A stretch of DNA of 64,000 nt from Aquila chrysaetos chrysaetos (taxonomy: Eukaryota; Chordata; Aves; Accipitriformes; Accipitridae), in NCBI RefSeq assembly GCF_900496995.4, contig NC_044029.1:6696001-6760000 (forward strand), written 5' to 3'. The notes below the pieces were generated by a model. That model was not told the origin of the DNA. It ran no database searches and saw nothing but the letters and a program-made list of their open reading frames with translations. Position 1 is the first letter of the stretch. Each line of letters begins with the position of its first letter. Below are positions 39,153 to 51,321 of this stretch, one piece after another. A program made the translations under genes and the position numbers.

Positions 39153-40442
39153 AATTTAGACAAACTCAAAGACAGTTTCATGAGACAAAGGAAAACATGT
39201 TTTTTGCTGGGCTAAATTGTTGATTTGTAGCAGCCTTAGAGGAGATATTAGAGCATTTAACACAGATACAAGAAAAATGTAAAATGAAAATGGAACATAT
39301 TAGGCAACCAGCCTGTTTCCAGCTCCCTGTATAATTATTATAAACCTGTTTCCACTCATCCTGTAGATATTCTCTATGTCTAGAGACAGAGTGGAGCCTC
39401 CTTCCAGTACGCAAGTTCCCCTTGTATATAATTCCTTTTCTGCCAAGTAAGAAACCTAAAGACCTAAAGTGGTTACTGGACGCTTACGTGGGCCCAGAAT
39501 TCCAGAAGTGAATGCTGTCATTTGTCTCTTCCTAATTACCATTAATTCTTCCTTTGTGCATTCAATGGAGATTGGATTAATGCAGCTATTCTGTTTAAAA
39601 ACCAAACCGCGTCGTTGTCACTTGCAGTGCTCTAGTAGCTAAATTTATAGTATCTTATCTTGCTGAGGAATCTTTGCTGTGTTCCAGGACCATTTGTTAA
39701 TGTCACTGCAGCCATTGAAATGGCACAAGTTCATTATATTGTTATTGTACATACAGCATAACAAAAAACTAAACAGAAGGTCAAATTCTGATCATGTGAC
39801 TATGTATATAAATCAAGAATATTTCCACTAAGTAAAATGAAATTGTTGGAGTAGCTGGCCAAAGACCTAATTTATTATTGTGTCACCCACAGAAATAGCA
39901 ATTAGAAATGAATACATGGACACACATACAGCGAATAGAATATATAATATTTTATCTCTGTACATTTAGATTTCTCTTAAAAAGCAAATGGGAAAAGATG
40001 AAGAATATGAAGGGATTTGCCATTAGTTTACCATATAAGAAAATCCAATATGGAGCCTAAACTGCTTGAAATAAAAACTTCAGTTGGCTAAAGGAATTTT
40101 TCAATAGGATGAATATATTTTGCTTTAACCCATTTAGTTTTGCAGCCTTTTTTCACTACTCCACTTACCCCAGGAAAACTGGCAATTGTGAAAACAGATT
40201 TCTTAAAATTGAGTGCATTTTTTTTTAATCCCATGCTTTGGCCAACAGTTAGTGCAGTTTTTGTAAAATGAACGGAGGTGAGACCCATTACTAAATCTGC
40301 CCCATAACATTTCCCACCCGGGTGAGAAAGAGTATCAGTTTCCAAGACCATTTTTAGTTCTTCTGTTTCTAGCACCCTTCCACTCTCTCAGGGCATTGAA
40401 TTAGGCAGGCCTGCTTGAGGATATCTGAACATGTCTGAAACG

Positions 40443-40484
40443 TCCAAAGCCTGACACCCGTCATCCAAAGCCCGACACCCGTCA
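40443..40484. repeat. Two tandem 21-bp units
   Basis: Units at 40443-40463 and 40464-40484 start TCCAAAGCC and end GACACCCGTCA. They differ at one position (CTGAC versus CCGAC). This is a recent small tandem duplication in otherwise unique-looking DNA. Confidence 0.92.
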
Positions 40485-41800
40485 TATCTCCCCTAGACAA
40501 AAGGAAAGCACAGAGAGAAGGGGTTTAGACTCCTGAGGATCTAGTTTACATCACAGCACTAGCAAAGGATCAATCTCTCTTATTATAAATGTATGGACAC
40601 ATTCATACATGTTTTGAAAGATCACTTCTTTTTGGCATTATTGTCTTGTAAAAAGACAAGTTTAAGATATTCCCAACTCCTTCCAACATAATATATTCCA
40701 TTTGTAGCTTACTATTACTATGTAATGAAGTCTTCTTTCTGATTCACAACACGGTAACATATGACTTATGAAGAACTTACAACACCTACTGATCCTTACA
40801 GTAATAAAGAGATGTGCCACTACCTTGTGCAGGCTAGGGAAAACTTGCTTTGTCCTCAACTCCTTTGTATCACCCACTACATCCCACATAAAAATCACGC
40901 CAGGCGGTTCTACTGCTGAAAGAACAAACAGAAGATTATAAAGGACATCGGTGACAATGCTTGAGAGAGAAATGTTTCTCATCATTGCAGAGAGGCATCA
41001 CATACCTGTCTATAGGGGCATACTTGGATATTAATTTGTTGGGAAAACCAGAGATTAAAGAATTTCATGCACTAAGGATTACTATTAGAATAGTCCTGTC
41101 TGTATGTTCTGACAGGACAGCAAGAGACAGCCTCGGTCTCCAGCTCCTGTCCCCTGCTATGCTCTCCTACAAGCACAACGTATCATCCCCTTCATACACT
41201 GACTAAACTCAGTCCTGTGTGGTTTGCTTGTTTCTAGGTTAAGCTGGCTATTGGCCAGTTTCTATCTACACAGCCTTGTGTGAATATTATTACCTTATTG
41301 TTCTTGCTTCACCTCTTATTTCCTTGACCTCCACAGAAAAGTATGTCTTTGCCTTTGGCCTATCAGACCAAGCAAACCAAGATCTTTCTATCGTTTTCCA
41401 CAAAACAGACTCTCCATTCTCCAAAATAAGCCTTCTTTACTGGTGTTCAAACCTTTTCTTAAGCCAGGGTTAACAGAACTTTTCATCCATTATTAAAGGT
41501 GAGACCTTAGGAGGGCCTCATGCCTTGACACTTCTCTACTGCTGCAGGGTGTATGATGGACCAACTACCACATCTACCTTTTCCACAGCTACAAATGTCT
41601 CTGAAATATTAAAAAGCACAGCCGATTTTGCTTTATTTCATTCACAAAGCTTCTTTTCACTGAAAAAACTGTTATTTCAAGCACTAAAGAAAACCACTGG
41701 TTTCCACATTTGTGATTTCTGCCTTTTAGAACTGGATTTAGTATTTCATTTTACAAAGGAAATGAATGTGTTGAGAAAGTAAATGTGTTAGAAAAGATGA

Positions 41801-42230
41801 AGCAGGCAGCTCGAAGCTGTCTATTTGTCACTAGCTGCAGCGTACAGCTGTAGAGCTCCAGGATCACGCGCTGCCAAGGGAACAGCAACCAATTTCAGGG
41901 CCAGGGCCAGGAGGCAAGAAGTTGGCAAGGATACACTCCTCCTCCTCCTATAGAGACAAACGGACATACAGGGAAGGGGGGACGGCTGGGGCTCCGTCGA
42001 AGAGAGGAGGAAGAAGGGCCATTCAAGCACAGCGAGCCAAAGCTCCTGGGGAAAGGCTGCCATTAGGGGCAGCAGAATTTGTTGATGGCAATTTTTTTGC
42101 AGCTGGCTCCTGTCAGATTTAAGCACATCATTTCCAGTACTGGCCTGAAGCGTGCCGTCCATATCACTAAGCTCGGCTCCTGTCCAGCAGAACAAACACG
42201 CCTTCTTTCAGCCTCTTTTTAACAGGGTAA
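41801..42230. other. Moderately GC-rich segment, coding status unclear
   Basis: GC content is higher than in the flanks. A 124-codon minus ORF (41821-42195) and a 66-codon plus ORF (41922-42122) overlap. Neither resembles a protein I know. On the plus strand the end of the segment has a pyrimidine-rich CCTCTTTTTAACAGG followed by GTAAGC (42212-42231), which mixes an acceptor and a donor signal and is not easy to interpret. It may be an exon remnant or simply a composition shift. Confidence 0.25.
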
Positions 42231-43875
42231 GCTATGATAAAAGATAGAGGGTCATGGTATGATTTTCCTATAAAAAGGCACTAAAAAGGTTAAATTATTA
42301 GCCTAGAGAAAACATAAGCAGATATGTGTTAGATATGTAACAAATAATGAAGCACCAAAAATATACTAAGTGGTCTTTTGTAAATTCTACAATAAATAAA
42401 GAACACAAGGGAATTAAATTATATTGAAAGGCAGTTTGTTTAAAATAAAAAAGTACTTATATTTTACAAGATGCATAGTTATCTTGTGAAATTGACAGCA
42501 ATACCATAATTGAGGAACAAGTTCAGAAAATTTCAATAAGACTAAAATTAAATGGATAACAAAAATATCTGCATTACATTTTCTCTCTCTTTCTCTCTTT
42601 CACTCACTTTCCTAATGCTTTCTGAAATAACCACTCACTAAATCTAAGACTAAGGGAGAAAATATGGCAAATCACCCTTCTGAAACAGCTGAGGATGATG
42701 ACTGTTAGACAGTATTGCACGATGCAGAGAAAAAGAAAGAAAATGAAAGTCATTAAGCACAGTCCCCCAGAGCTGGAAACTCTGGGGAAAGAGTTGTCAC
42801 ATCAATCTGTCCTTCTAAAAACAATACTTTGAATTACTTCATAAATGAAAGCAGATTGAACTACGTTTCCTTTTTATAACTACTTTTTAAAATTAGTGAA
42901 TGACTTCATAGACTGAATATATTAAATGAAAATTGCTACTGTTTACAAAATCTTAAGAAAAAAGAACAGGAAAATACATCATCCTTTCACCATACAGGTG
43001 GCACTTTTTTCATGTTCAGTAGAAGAGCAATGTAGTGGCTAACCGCACATGAAACAGGTCTGAGGAATGACTCAATCTTATGTATGTGTCACAGCTCTCC
43101 ATTTTGGATTATTTCCAAAACTGGGAAGTGGGGGAAATCTCATCTTCACATTTCTTGATTATTTATCCTGTCAGAGCTCAGGGATTGTGGTGGATTAGTA
43201 CTGCCATCTTAATGAAACTGAAAATCAAAGCAAAATAGTTTAACTGTATTTTCTTACACAAGTAAACACATAGTAAAGTAAACTGGTCAGTTTGGGGGAT
43301 TTAAACTATTGCACAAAACTAATTTCAAACATTTCTCATCATTCTAACTGGGTCTCCAGTTCTGAACAGGGCCTCTCGCTACAGCTGCACCAAAACCACC
43401 CTAGTCACACCGAGTCCTTTTAAATGGGGAAAAATCATTAACTTTCTACCTTTCCATGGCAAATCCATACCTTTCCCAAGCAAATCCATGGTCTCCTCCA
43501 AAAGGTCTGGACTCACTGCCTAGTCTCCCCATCTTCCTTTCTTCAGCAGTTCAAAAGCTGTAGCTGAGTGTTTCCCTGCAGTAATACATAGGGATAACAA
43601 GAACAGACAGTTTCTCAGTGCACCATAACCTCTTGTTGGCACAGTGAGATCTCACTCCTTCGGTGAGCTCCAACAGCAGAGGACCTTCTAGCCAAGGAAA
43701 GAATACTTCAGCATGAGGTCATTTCTGCATTCTCCCTTTTTTTCATGTTAATAGAATGCTTTGATTGCATTTCCAAACTTCAAAAGGGAGGAAATTCCAG
43801 AATTAAGGTTGACTTTTACTGCACAGGTGCTGCGGTTGGGAATTTCCTGAACACCTGTTTTACCAAACTTTTTTT

Positions 43876-43888
43876 CCCCCCCCCCCCC
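43876..43888. repeat. C13 homopolymer
   Basis: Thirteen consecutive C after a T-run. The minus strand would be a G13 run. Confidence 0.9.
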
Positions 43889-45318
43889 AATATAATTTGC
43901 AAATACTATTTTTAGTGCATGTATTAAAAGAGGCAATCCAAACCACAGCTTTAGACCTGGACCCATTCTCTGGCCCCAGGGTAAGTGGCAGAGGATGGTT
44001 TGCATCCACGCAGCAAAACTCTCTTCCTTCCCCAGAACAGGGGGGAACTGCCTGCTGGAAACAGGTCCTGGCTTGTACTCTTCCTCTGGCTGAGCTCAGG
44101 CCTGGAGAGCACCAGTTGGCTGGACGAAAACTGTGCCAAAGTGAGTGCTAAAAATTAAACTCCAGAGACCATTGCATGCCAGTACTTGAGCCCATGCTTC
44201 GTCTCTGTTTTGTTTATTAGTGTACACATTGCCAGTAGGTTGGGCAGGAGGATCAAAAAGCAGTAGGGAAAGGAAAGAGCTATTTATGGTAAAGGATAAC
44301 TTTGGCCCAAGAACAAACATGTATAAATTAACAATTAATATATTAGGCTTCAAATTACAAGAAGGTTTCCAACCATGAGGTGAGTCAAATTCTAAAACAA
44401 CATTCCCATAGAAGAGCTGAGCAAGAAACTTAGCTCTTTTTTTGCTGGAAACTGATCAACTTTCAAAAGGACTGAATGATACAGTTTCTCTTGATGGCAG
44501 GGGGCTCAGCCTAACAAGTCCTTTTACTCCTACCTACGTTTTAGTCCTTCCTACATTCCTAATACAATCATACTTCATCAAAGAGAAAAGACATGACATA
44601 ATATGGCTCTGAAGTCACTGTACCTGATACTGTACCTCTCTCTTTCTTCAGACTAAATACACTATCAAAAAAAAAAAATATTTCACAAATTTCCGTTGAA
44701 CAGGAATAGTCTCAGCTTTCCCTGTAAAGAGTGAATATTTATATCCAATCCCACTTACACAGCATTTTGTTTTCAAATGAACCCATTTTATCATGAAACT
44801 CCCTAGGGTTGTAATTACTGTGAACAGGATGACATAGACTAATGCAAATCGAGAGATGTAGGCAACAAATCTGGGAACAGAGGTATTTATTTCTCATACA
44901 TGTATCACCTCTAAATTACTGGAATCAAAATATGAATGTAACAAGGAGCTACTTAAGTATGGTGAAAATGATAAATTATGGGGTTTTTTTTCCTTGGAAA
45001 TAGAATTGTACAAGCAAAATAACATGGGTTTTTTTGAGCTTGCATAACTATAATTAATGCATTAGGCTACACAAACTGATCTCATGACAGGCAAACAACT
45101 GAATTTTAGACATAATAAGCAGTGGTTGTCTTGTCCTGTAATAAACATCTAGTTGCACTGTAGATGTCCAAGATGATGTATCAGCTTGAGTCTGCCTACC
45201 TCCAACACTGCCTGGCTTGCTGACTGCAGTATATAATTGTCTTCTTTTTCTCCCAAAGTGGAAAACAGGGCAAAATGTGAGGAAAGTTAAAAATCCTATG
45301 AATGCTGGGGAAATATGA

Positions 45319-46128
45319 TTATTTAATACAGTAACTATAATTCCTTGTAATGCTGTAGGCAGTGTGTTTTACACTGTCCATGAATATGCTCCTTGGAAGC
45401 ATGAGCTCCAGTACTTTTGAGTAGTCATGCCAATGCCTCCGGTATTCCTGTTTAAGAAGTAATGACAAATCTCCCTGTTCCTTCATGACTGGAAGCCTGT
45501 GGATACTTAAATATTCCCTAGTATAAATGTGGGGATAGAATTTCATCCCTAGAAATTGTATCAACTACAGCATCTTGAAGAAATCAGTATCTGTAAGATA
45601 AACAACTGCTCTTTTTTCACCCGACATGTCATGCCACAGTAGATGGCTGGTGGACTTCAGGAAGGGAGTATTCTTCAGAGTTAGGACTACTAACTGCGTC
45701 TGCTGAACAGAATTTAGCACTTCTCTCCAATCCTCCAACCAAACCCAGTACAGAAACCTCTGCAAATAAGAGTAAATTGTCCTCTTGGGCTGGGTATTCC
45801 ATCATTTCAGAAACAGGACGAAGGTGGTGTTTGGACTCTGGTAAATTGAGCCATGCTGAACACTGTTGAACATAACCACTAGCAACTACCACAGCACGGT
45901 GTACTATGATTATATGCAAACTCGAGGCTTGGAAAACAGCCGATTCGTCTGTCCCAATATATACTCTGGTCTCTTTCTGACTGAACGCCAAGACAGAGTT
46001 GGATGGGCACCATTCATCCCTGCAACCTCCCTCACCATAGAAGGAAACAGAGGCATGCCATCAGAGTAATCACAGTGCACTCCAGCAGGTCTCCCTGATC
46101 TGGACAACTGAATAACTTTCAAGATCAT
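45319..46128 (-). pseudogene. Cluster of overlapping minus-strand ORFs, possibly a decayed coding sequence
   Basis: Four minus-strand ORFs tile this interval in different frames: 45319-45564, 45565-45765, 45629-45991 and 45910-46128. The longest is 120 codons. Such tiling is what a frameshifted old coding sequence or retrocopy would leave, and the local base composition is less AT-rich than its flanks. I cannot match any protein family, and no poly-A tail, splice sites or target duplication is visible. Chance is a real alternative. Confidence 0.2.
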
Positions 46129-49100
46129 GCATGTAATTCCTCAAAAGCAGATGTAGTGGTTGTGAGTGCAATCTGAGATGAAGCAGACCCCTCTTAGCAC
46201 ACATGTGAAAAAAACCCCCATGAGTTAAGACCAAAAAAAAAAAATCTTCGAATTGCTGTTGTCCTCTGTTTTTCTTGGAACCCTAGTGAATGCAAAACTT
46301 TACAAGAGTTTCAAGGAGCTTCACACTTCTATTAACGTCTATTAACATCTAGAGGGCCATCAGAAGCCAAAGGGTGATTGCCAAGGATCACAGAACTCCC
46401 GCAGCATCAGTTTTTCCCAAGTTATGTTCTCCATGTACCAGTTTTTTCTAGCTGAGAATTCCCTCATGTCAATGAGATCTTCAGATGCTCATTTTGGACT
46501 GCTTTAAAACTGCAGTATATTGAAAGAATAGTAAAAAGAAACTTTCATGTAAATCAAGAAATGGGCATTTACTTTTTAGTAGCTATAACTATATTCTTAC
46601 AGGCTCTGATCGAGTTTTAACAGCATCAGTGCAACTTCCTATTTTGGGCTTGTCTTCCTTGCCAAAAACTTTTCTTAGTAAAACAGGGTATCTTTTGCAT
46701 GCTAATTATCTTGCTGTAAAATCCTAATGGAAATAAAACTGTCATTTTACTGCAAAGTAAACCACCAAAGACACTAATAGACAGAAGTTCTAGGCTTTCA
46801 GTAAAAATCTGTCATTCCTTCTCTCCGTCAGTATTTCAGACCAGGATGGTGGTCAGATGAACAAAGCCCACTTTCCTTCCAGTGAAAACAAAGACTACAC
46901 TCTAGCTTTGTCTACCTGCTTGTCTCCATAGCTCTTTCTGGGCAAACGAATCTCTCACACAACCATATAACTGTAGCCTCCTTCACTGGCACTTCTAGAA
47001 CAGATTTCCAATAGTCTGCATCCACTCCTATGCTGCACTGCTTGCTGCTTCTTTTTCCCGTATCTAGATGGCTTTCGGAGTGCACAGGTTTTTTAAAGAA
47101 GCATCATAATGAGGTACTGAGCTACTCATGCTGTCATTTCAATAAATAATTTAATTTCAATGCAATAAATATATATTTTTTTTTTAATTTGGAGATATCT
47201 CTATTCATCCAGAATATTGCATTTACCCCCAGCTGGTCTGAGTTTGTGATTTTACCATATAATAATATCATTATCCCTAAAATCCCAGTCTGTACTAATA
47301 TATTATGGAGAATCAAACAGTTACATGGCAACTGCTTTTTGAAAATTAATCTTTAGAGACAGATCATGTGAATGAAAAAACTGCACCTGAATCCTGTGCT
47401 CTTGTGGTGCTCAATGAAATAAAAGTGGCTCCATAGTGGTGTAGGTGTCCCCGTGGACCTTAGTCTTGATTAAGTCACTTACTTGCTGATTAGTAATATT
47501 GAATAACCACAAAAGTTCTCCCTGTCATTTGTATAAAGCACAAAGGCTGTATGGTGCTTAAAAGAAACCAACAGTCACTTTGGTAACTGTTAAGCATAAG
47601 AAGGCTCAATTAGAAATTCAAAATATGTACTTTGATCCAATATTAAAGTATTAATACTCAGTTGTGGTTGTGCTCTGAGATTAGAATATATGAGTTCTCA
47701 ATCACAGAATAACACCTAGTACATTTTGTGGTATGAAAGATAGGGAAGGTCTCTTAAGGAGATAGTTATCTCAGTGTACTTCCTCTATATCAAAGTAATT
47801 CATATAATTTTCTGTAGATCTTGCAAGTTTGCAACATTTTTCTGTTCTGTAGAGAAGTCATTCCTCTATGATCAAGTACTTCTGTAAATAAAATGTAAAG
47901 AAGCTTGAGGGCACCTTTTGAGTTTCTTGGCTCTATATACCTCAATTTTAACTCTTATTTTTTATTTCTATGTGCCTGAAGTAGATTAAGAAAGCTTGTA
48001 CCTATTACTCTATGTCCTTAAAAAAGACCAGGGGGAGAGGAGTTAACTGAGCTAACGCTACAGACTCTGTGTCCCCAAAGGCCTCCATACGCTCAGAGTC
48101 TGTAACAGATTAGACGGGATTAGTGTGTTATCTTTCTAATACGTACTGGTGTTTGCCTTCACAGCTTAGATGGTTTCATAGGAGAAATTTTTCAATTTTC
48201 CAGGCTGGTGCAGAGCACTTTTTAACCCAGCAACCTCAGTGGCTGAGGCGGGATCTGATTCTGCATATTCCCGAATTCTGGGTGTTCCAGCCAGCAGTCA
48301 AGCTATCAACACACTGAGTGGGGTCATTCTTCTCACGGCTAGAGCTATAGAAAGCACAGCAGATATTCCATAAAATTCCAGAATAAACAGCACTTAACAG
48401 CCATTTCTCACCTGCAGAAGATGCTGAGACTCTTCCATTCACACTAGACTGGAAAGGCATCATTTATGCTTCAATTGTTGCTATTTCCATATACGCAGAA
48501 CAGTATTCCTAGCGAAGGATAATCCTGCTGAGCGGGTGGAACCAAATCCTGTGAAGAGCTGGGATGACCAACGCTATTTTCCATAGCTTCCCTGTGAAGA
48601 AACAGGTTTTCACAAAACTGTGACAGGAGCCTGTGTTCACCCTCAAGCATTTAGAAATGTAAATGAGGTAGGCCATAAAAGACTGAATGCGGTTTGCAGT
48701 TGTGCTTTGGAAACCTACCACTCAATGTGCTAACGGTCCACGGCTAATGAGTTCTCAACTGGTAAATCGAAAGTTGGTACTATGTTGGAAATGGGCAAGA
48801 CTAATAAAGACATGCTTTCTTATGGGTTATGGACATACGTTATTAATGAGTTTAAACTATTAAACTCTGAATTTCGTAGAAAAGACTTCTCAAACCATAC
48901 TGAGGTCAATGTCAGCAGCAATACACTTGCAAATCGCCAGCGTAAAGGAAGAGATGAAAAGGGGATTGTTCCACTATAGCTGAGCTTAAACACAAGGGCA
49001 GGTTCAAGAACTCAGATCAGGGATAGAGAGAAAAGGTGCATGATGCCAGGGCGGTAAAGAAACTTAATTAGTCCCCAAAGTCTTATCCTCTCTGCACGAC

Positions 49101-50962
49101 TATCAGTAAGGTAACTGGATGCAGGGCATCCACTAAAGCTTTCCTGTCAAGACTAACGGTGGACTGTGACAGAGCTCAAGGCAGAGAAAGACCAGAAGTG
49201 TTTTCCATAAGGTAGGTAACTGCTATGACAGACTGCTCTTTCACACTTTCCAGGGCTTCTCCCCAGGAGACTAAACCTGTCATCTGTTCTAAGGAGGAAA
49301 TATGCCATAACATTTTAATTTCCTGGCCCTATTTGCTAAATGCTTAGACTGTGGAAGCAGTATTGGTTGATCACCGCTAGGTGATATACAAAATATCCTT
49401 TCAGTGAGTGCAGTCCTTGATTTTTTTTGTTGTTACAGGCTTCCATCCTTTCACTGCTTGTCTGTTGCTTGAATCGTAACCTTTTAGAGGAAAAGACTAT
49501 TACAATATGCATATAAAACAGTCTGACAAAGCTAACACAAGAACACCGAGGTAATTCAGCACAGTAATAATCAAGAAATGCAAAAAACTGTAACGGATTC
49601 ATCAGCAGCATCATGCTGTAAAAGAAAATTATCAGCCAATTTTTCTGGATTGGATGCAGAGGCTCAAAGAGATTCAATGTTTATCTGCCCTGCACTGAAA
49701 CTCAAATATATAGTGGAGTTGGGGATGGGATCAAAATCTTTTCTATACCTGAACAGCTCACCTTTACTTTGGCAGAAACCTAGTCGTTTGAAAACTTACC
49801 GTTTAATCTAGGTTAAAACCAGGCAAGCTTTCCTAATGTAATATCTTACTGTGTACTCCGAGCATATCCCACCTCCCTTAGGAAATGACCATTGACTTGG
49901 GCAGACTATTCTTTCTTCATTCCGTGTTAGTGCGGTTTTTAATTTCCACCAAAGATTGCTGTCTCAGGAAATGCTAGTTCCATAAACCGCTCTTCTTTCC
50001 ATTTAACACACGCTCAACGTTTAGTCCGTGTTAACCTGCCAGCCGTCTTCTCTGAAGAGGACGCAAATTCTGTCGCTACTGCTGGGACGGATTCGCCAGC
50101 AGGACTCCACGCAAGTCAAAAATCAGGTGTCTTTTTCCCACACCCAACACTAACCCCTTACTGACACAGGATGCGAATTGCAACAGCATGTTAAAAAGAC
50201 CTGCAGGATCACCTTGACGCAAGCATTAGGAGGCACTGCTCAACAACTTTTCTCTGGCTGGAGCAGGTAAAAGGAGTTTTCGAGCCCCAGCTGAACTGCT
50301 CATCCCAGTGCCCACCTCGTGTCGCCGGTGATGGACAGGCACCAGCACCGAAACGGCAACCGCGAACCCGGAGCTGCCTCTCCCGCCCGTGCGCTGCTCT
50401 GAAAACACCGGCCGCTTGCTGCCAGCTCCCCCAGCCCTCCCGGCCCGCTGCCCCGCGGCGGGACCCGGCGGCAGGGAGGGATCCCCCCCCTCCTCGGGCT
50501 CCTCACGGGCCGGGGCCGGGCCGGGACCCACGCCAGGGCCCTGGGCTCGGCGCCGGCCGCCTAACCGACCTCGAGTGCCGCGGCGGCGGGACGCTGCCCC
50601 GCCGCTTTGCCGCAGCCCCCAGGGCGCAGGAGGCCGCAGAACCCCCCGCCCCGCTCCGCCGCGGCCGGCTGGGCTCACCGCGGAGCCGCCGGCAGCGGGC
50701 GGGAGAAGCCCTCCGCCACGCTCCTCACCCCGGGGGCCGAGGCCGCGCTCCCCCCCTCCCCACACACACACCCACACAACCCCCCCCCCGCCGCTCTCCC
50801 GCGGCGGCCAGCCCCGGGCCCCGCCGGCCACGCTCTGGGAAGGGGCGAGGGGGGACAAGCTCGGCTTCGCCTCCAGCCTCCAACTTCCCCGAAGTTACCT
50901 CAGGTTTCCCCCCCCCCGCTCCCCGCCGGGTCCGCCCGGGCTCCACCGTCCCTCAGGAGGGA

Positions 50963-50980
50963 GGGCGGGAGAGGGCGGGG
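50963..50980 (+). promoter_or_regulatory. Tandem Sp1-type GC boxes
   Basis: GGGCGG at 50963-50968 and GGGCGGGG at 50973-50980 are spaced 10 bp apart, one helical turn. They lie about 50-70 bp upstream of the TATA box, a standard position for Sp/KLF sites. Confidence 0.75.
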
Positions 50981-51031
50981 AAAGGCGTGTCTTGCCTGGG
51001 CCGCCGCCGCTGAGAGGAGGCAGATCGGAGA

Positions 51032-51039
51032 TATAAAAG
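51032..51039 (+). promoter_or_regulatory. TATA box (TATAAAAG)
   Basis: A consensus TATAAAAG within a GC-rich context (GGAGATATAAAAGACCC). It predicts transcription starting about 30 bp downstream, near 51063, where CCAGTCAGC could serve as an initiator. TATA boxes in CpG islands often mark regulated rather than housekeeping genes. Confidence 0.75.
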
Positions 51040-51091
51040 ACCCGGCCGGGGGCCGGCGGTGGTTCCAGTCAGCGCGGGCGTTCACGCCGTA

Positions 51092-51107
51092 GGGGGGGGG
51101 GGGGGGG
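51092..51107 (+). repeat. G16 run in predicted 5' leader
   Basis: Sixteen consecutive G starting about 30 nt after the predicted start site. Such a tract can form a G-quadruplex in DNA or RNA, and is also prone to length errors in sequencing. Confidence 0.85.
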
Positions 51108-51134
51108 AGCGGGGCTTGGCCGTGGGCAACCCCA

Positions 51135-51239
51135 ATGCGTGGACTATCCGCCGGTGCGTTATGCTGGAGCTACGGTTCCGCTGAAGGGAGTTTGCACACG
51201 GCCGGCTGGGCTGGACTGCAGCGCTGCCGTTCCTTATGA
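51135..51239 (+). CDS. Short upstream ORF in predicted exon 1 (34 codons)
   Basis: ATG at 51135 to TGA at 51237-51239, starting MRGLSAG and ending RCRSL. The ATG context is poor (C at -3, C at +4). The stop overlaps a downstream ATG as ATGA (51236-51239), a layout that allows termination and reinitiation. It is most likely a regulatory uORF or translationally silent, and not a stable protein. A smaller ORF (51161-51184, MLELRFR) sits inside it in another frame. Confidence 0.3.
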   Translation: MRGLSAGALCWSYGSAEGSLHTAGWAGLQRCRSL

Positions 51240-51248
51240 AGAAGGCAC

Positions 51249-51256
51249 AAGTGAGT
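51249..51256 (+). other. 5' splice site of predicted exon 1
   Basis: AA followed by GTGAGT (GT at 51251-51252), matching the U1 consensus at the intronic positions +1 to +6. It is followed by GAGG, so the repeated GTGAGTGAG leaves little doubt about the donor quality. A second donor-like AGAG/GTGAGG lies at about 51456. Confidence 0.7.
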
Positions 51257-51321
51257 GAGGCCGGCGGGCGGGCGGCCCGACCTACCTGGGGGGCGGTTTG
51301 CCCGCTGGGGAAGGTCGAGCT

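Larger units (their letters stand above)
31379..41800. other. AT-rich DNA, no gene recognised
   Basis: About 10.4 kb with only short unrecognised ORFs. The longest are the 107-codon minus ORF at 40662-40985 and the 95-codon minus ORF at 40088-40375. A GC-richer interval at about 34700-35050 has overlapping small ORFs on all frames. Stretches such as 35560-36060 and 36490-36650 contain homeodomain-like AT-rich motifs and might be conserved noncoding sequence, but nothing in the sequence alone proves it. Simple and inverted repeats are listed separately. Confidence 0.55.
42231..50249. other. AT-rich DNA, no gene recognised
   Basis: About 8 kb without a convincing gene. Contains a pyrimidine tract at 42582-42612, a C13 run (43876-43888) and a cluster of minus-strand ORFs at 45.3-46.13 kb that is discussed separately. 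The sequence approaching 50 kb becomes gradually less AT-rich. Confidence 0.55.
51063..51250 (+). other. Predicted exon 1 of an unidentified rightward gene
   Basis: The exon is predicted from the TATA box to the splice donor. The 5' edge (about 51063) is set by TATA spacing and the 3' edge (51250) by CAA followed by GTGAGTGAG. It would be about 188 nt. It holds a G16 run (51092-51107), an upstream ORF (51135-51239), a 7-codon ORF (51161-51184) and an ATG at 51236 that reads MKKAQ into the donor in phase 0. All three ATGs have weak contexts except the one at 51161, which has G at -3. Either the exon is entirely 5' UTR, or translation starts at 51236. No next exon is recognisable in the remaining 12.7 kb, so intron 1 is long. 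The gene itself cannot be named from this window. Confidence 0.65.

Noticed and set aside
50226-50858. 210-codon minus ORF, with plus ORFs 50389-51036 and 50607-51092
   Set aside because: They are mutually overlapping GC-driven ORFs with low-complexity translations and no family resemblance.
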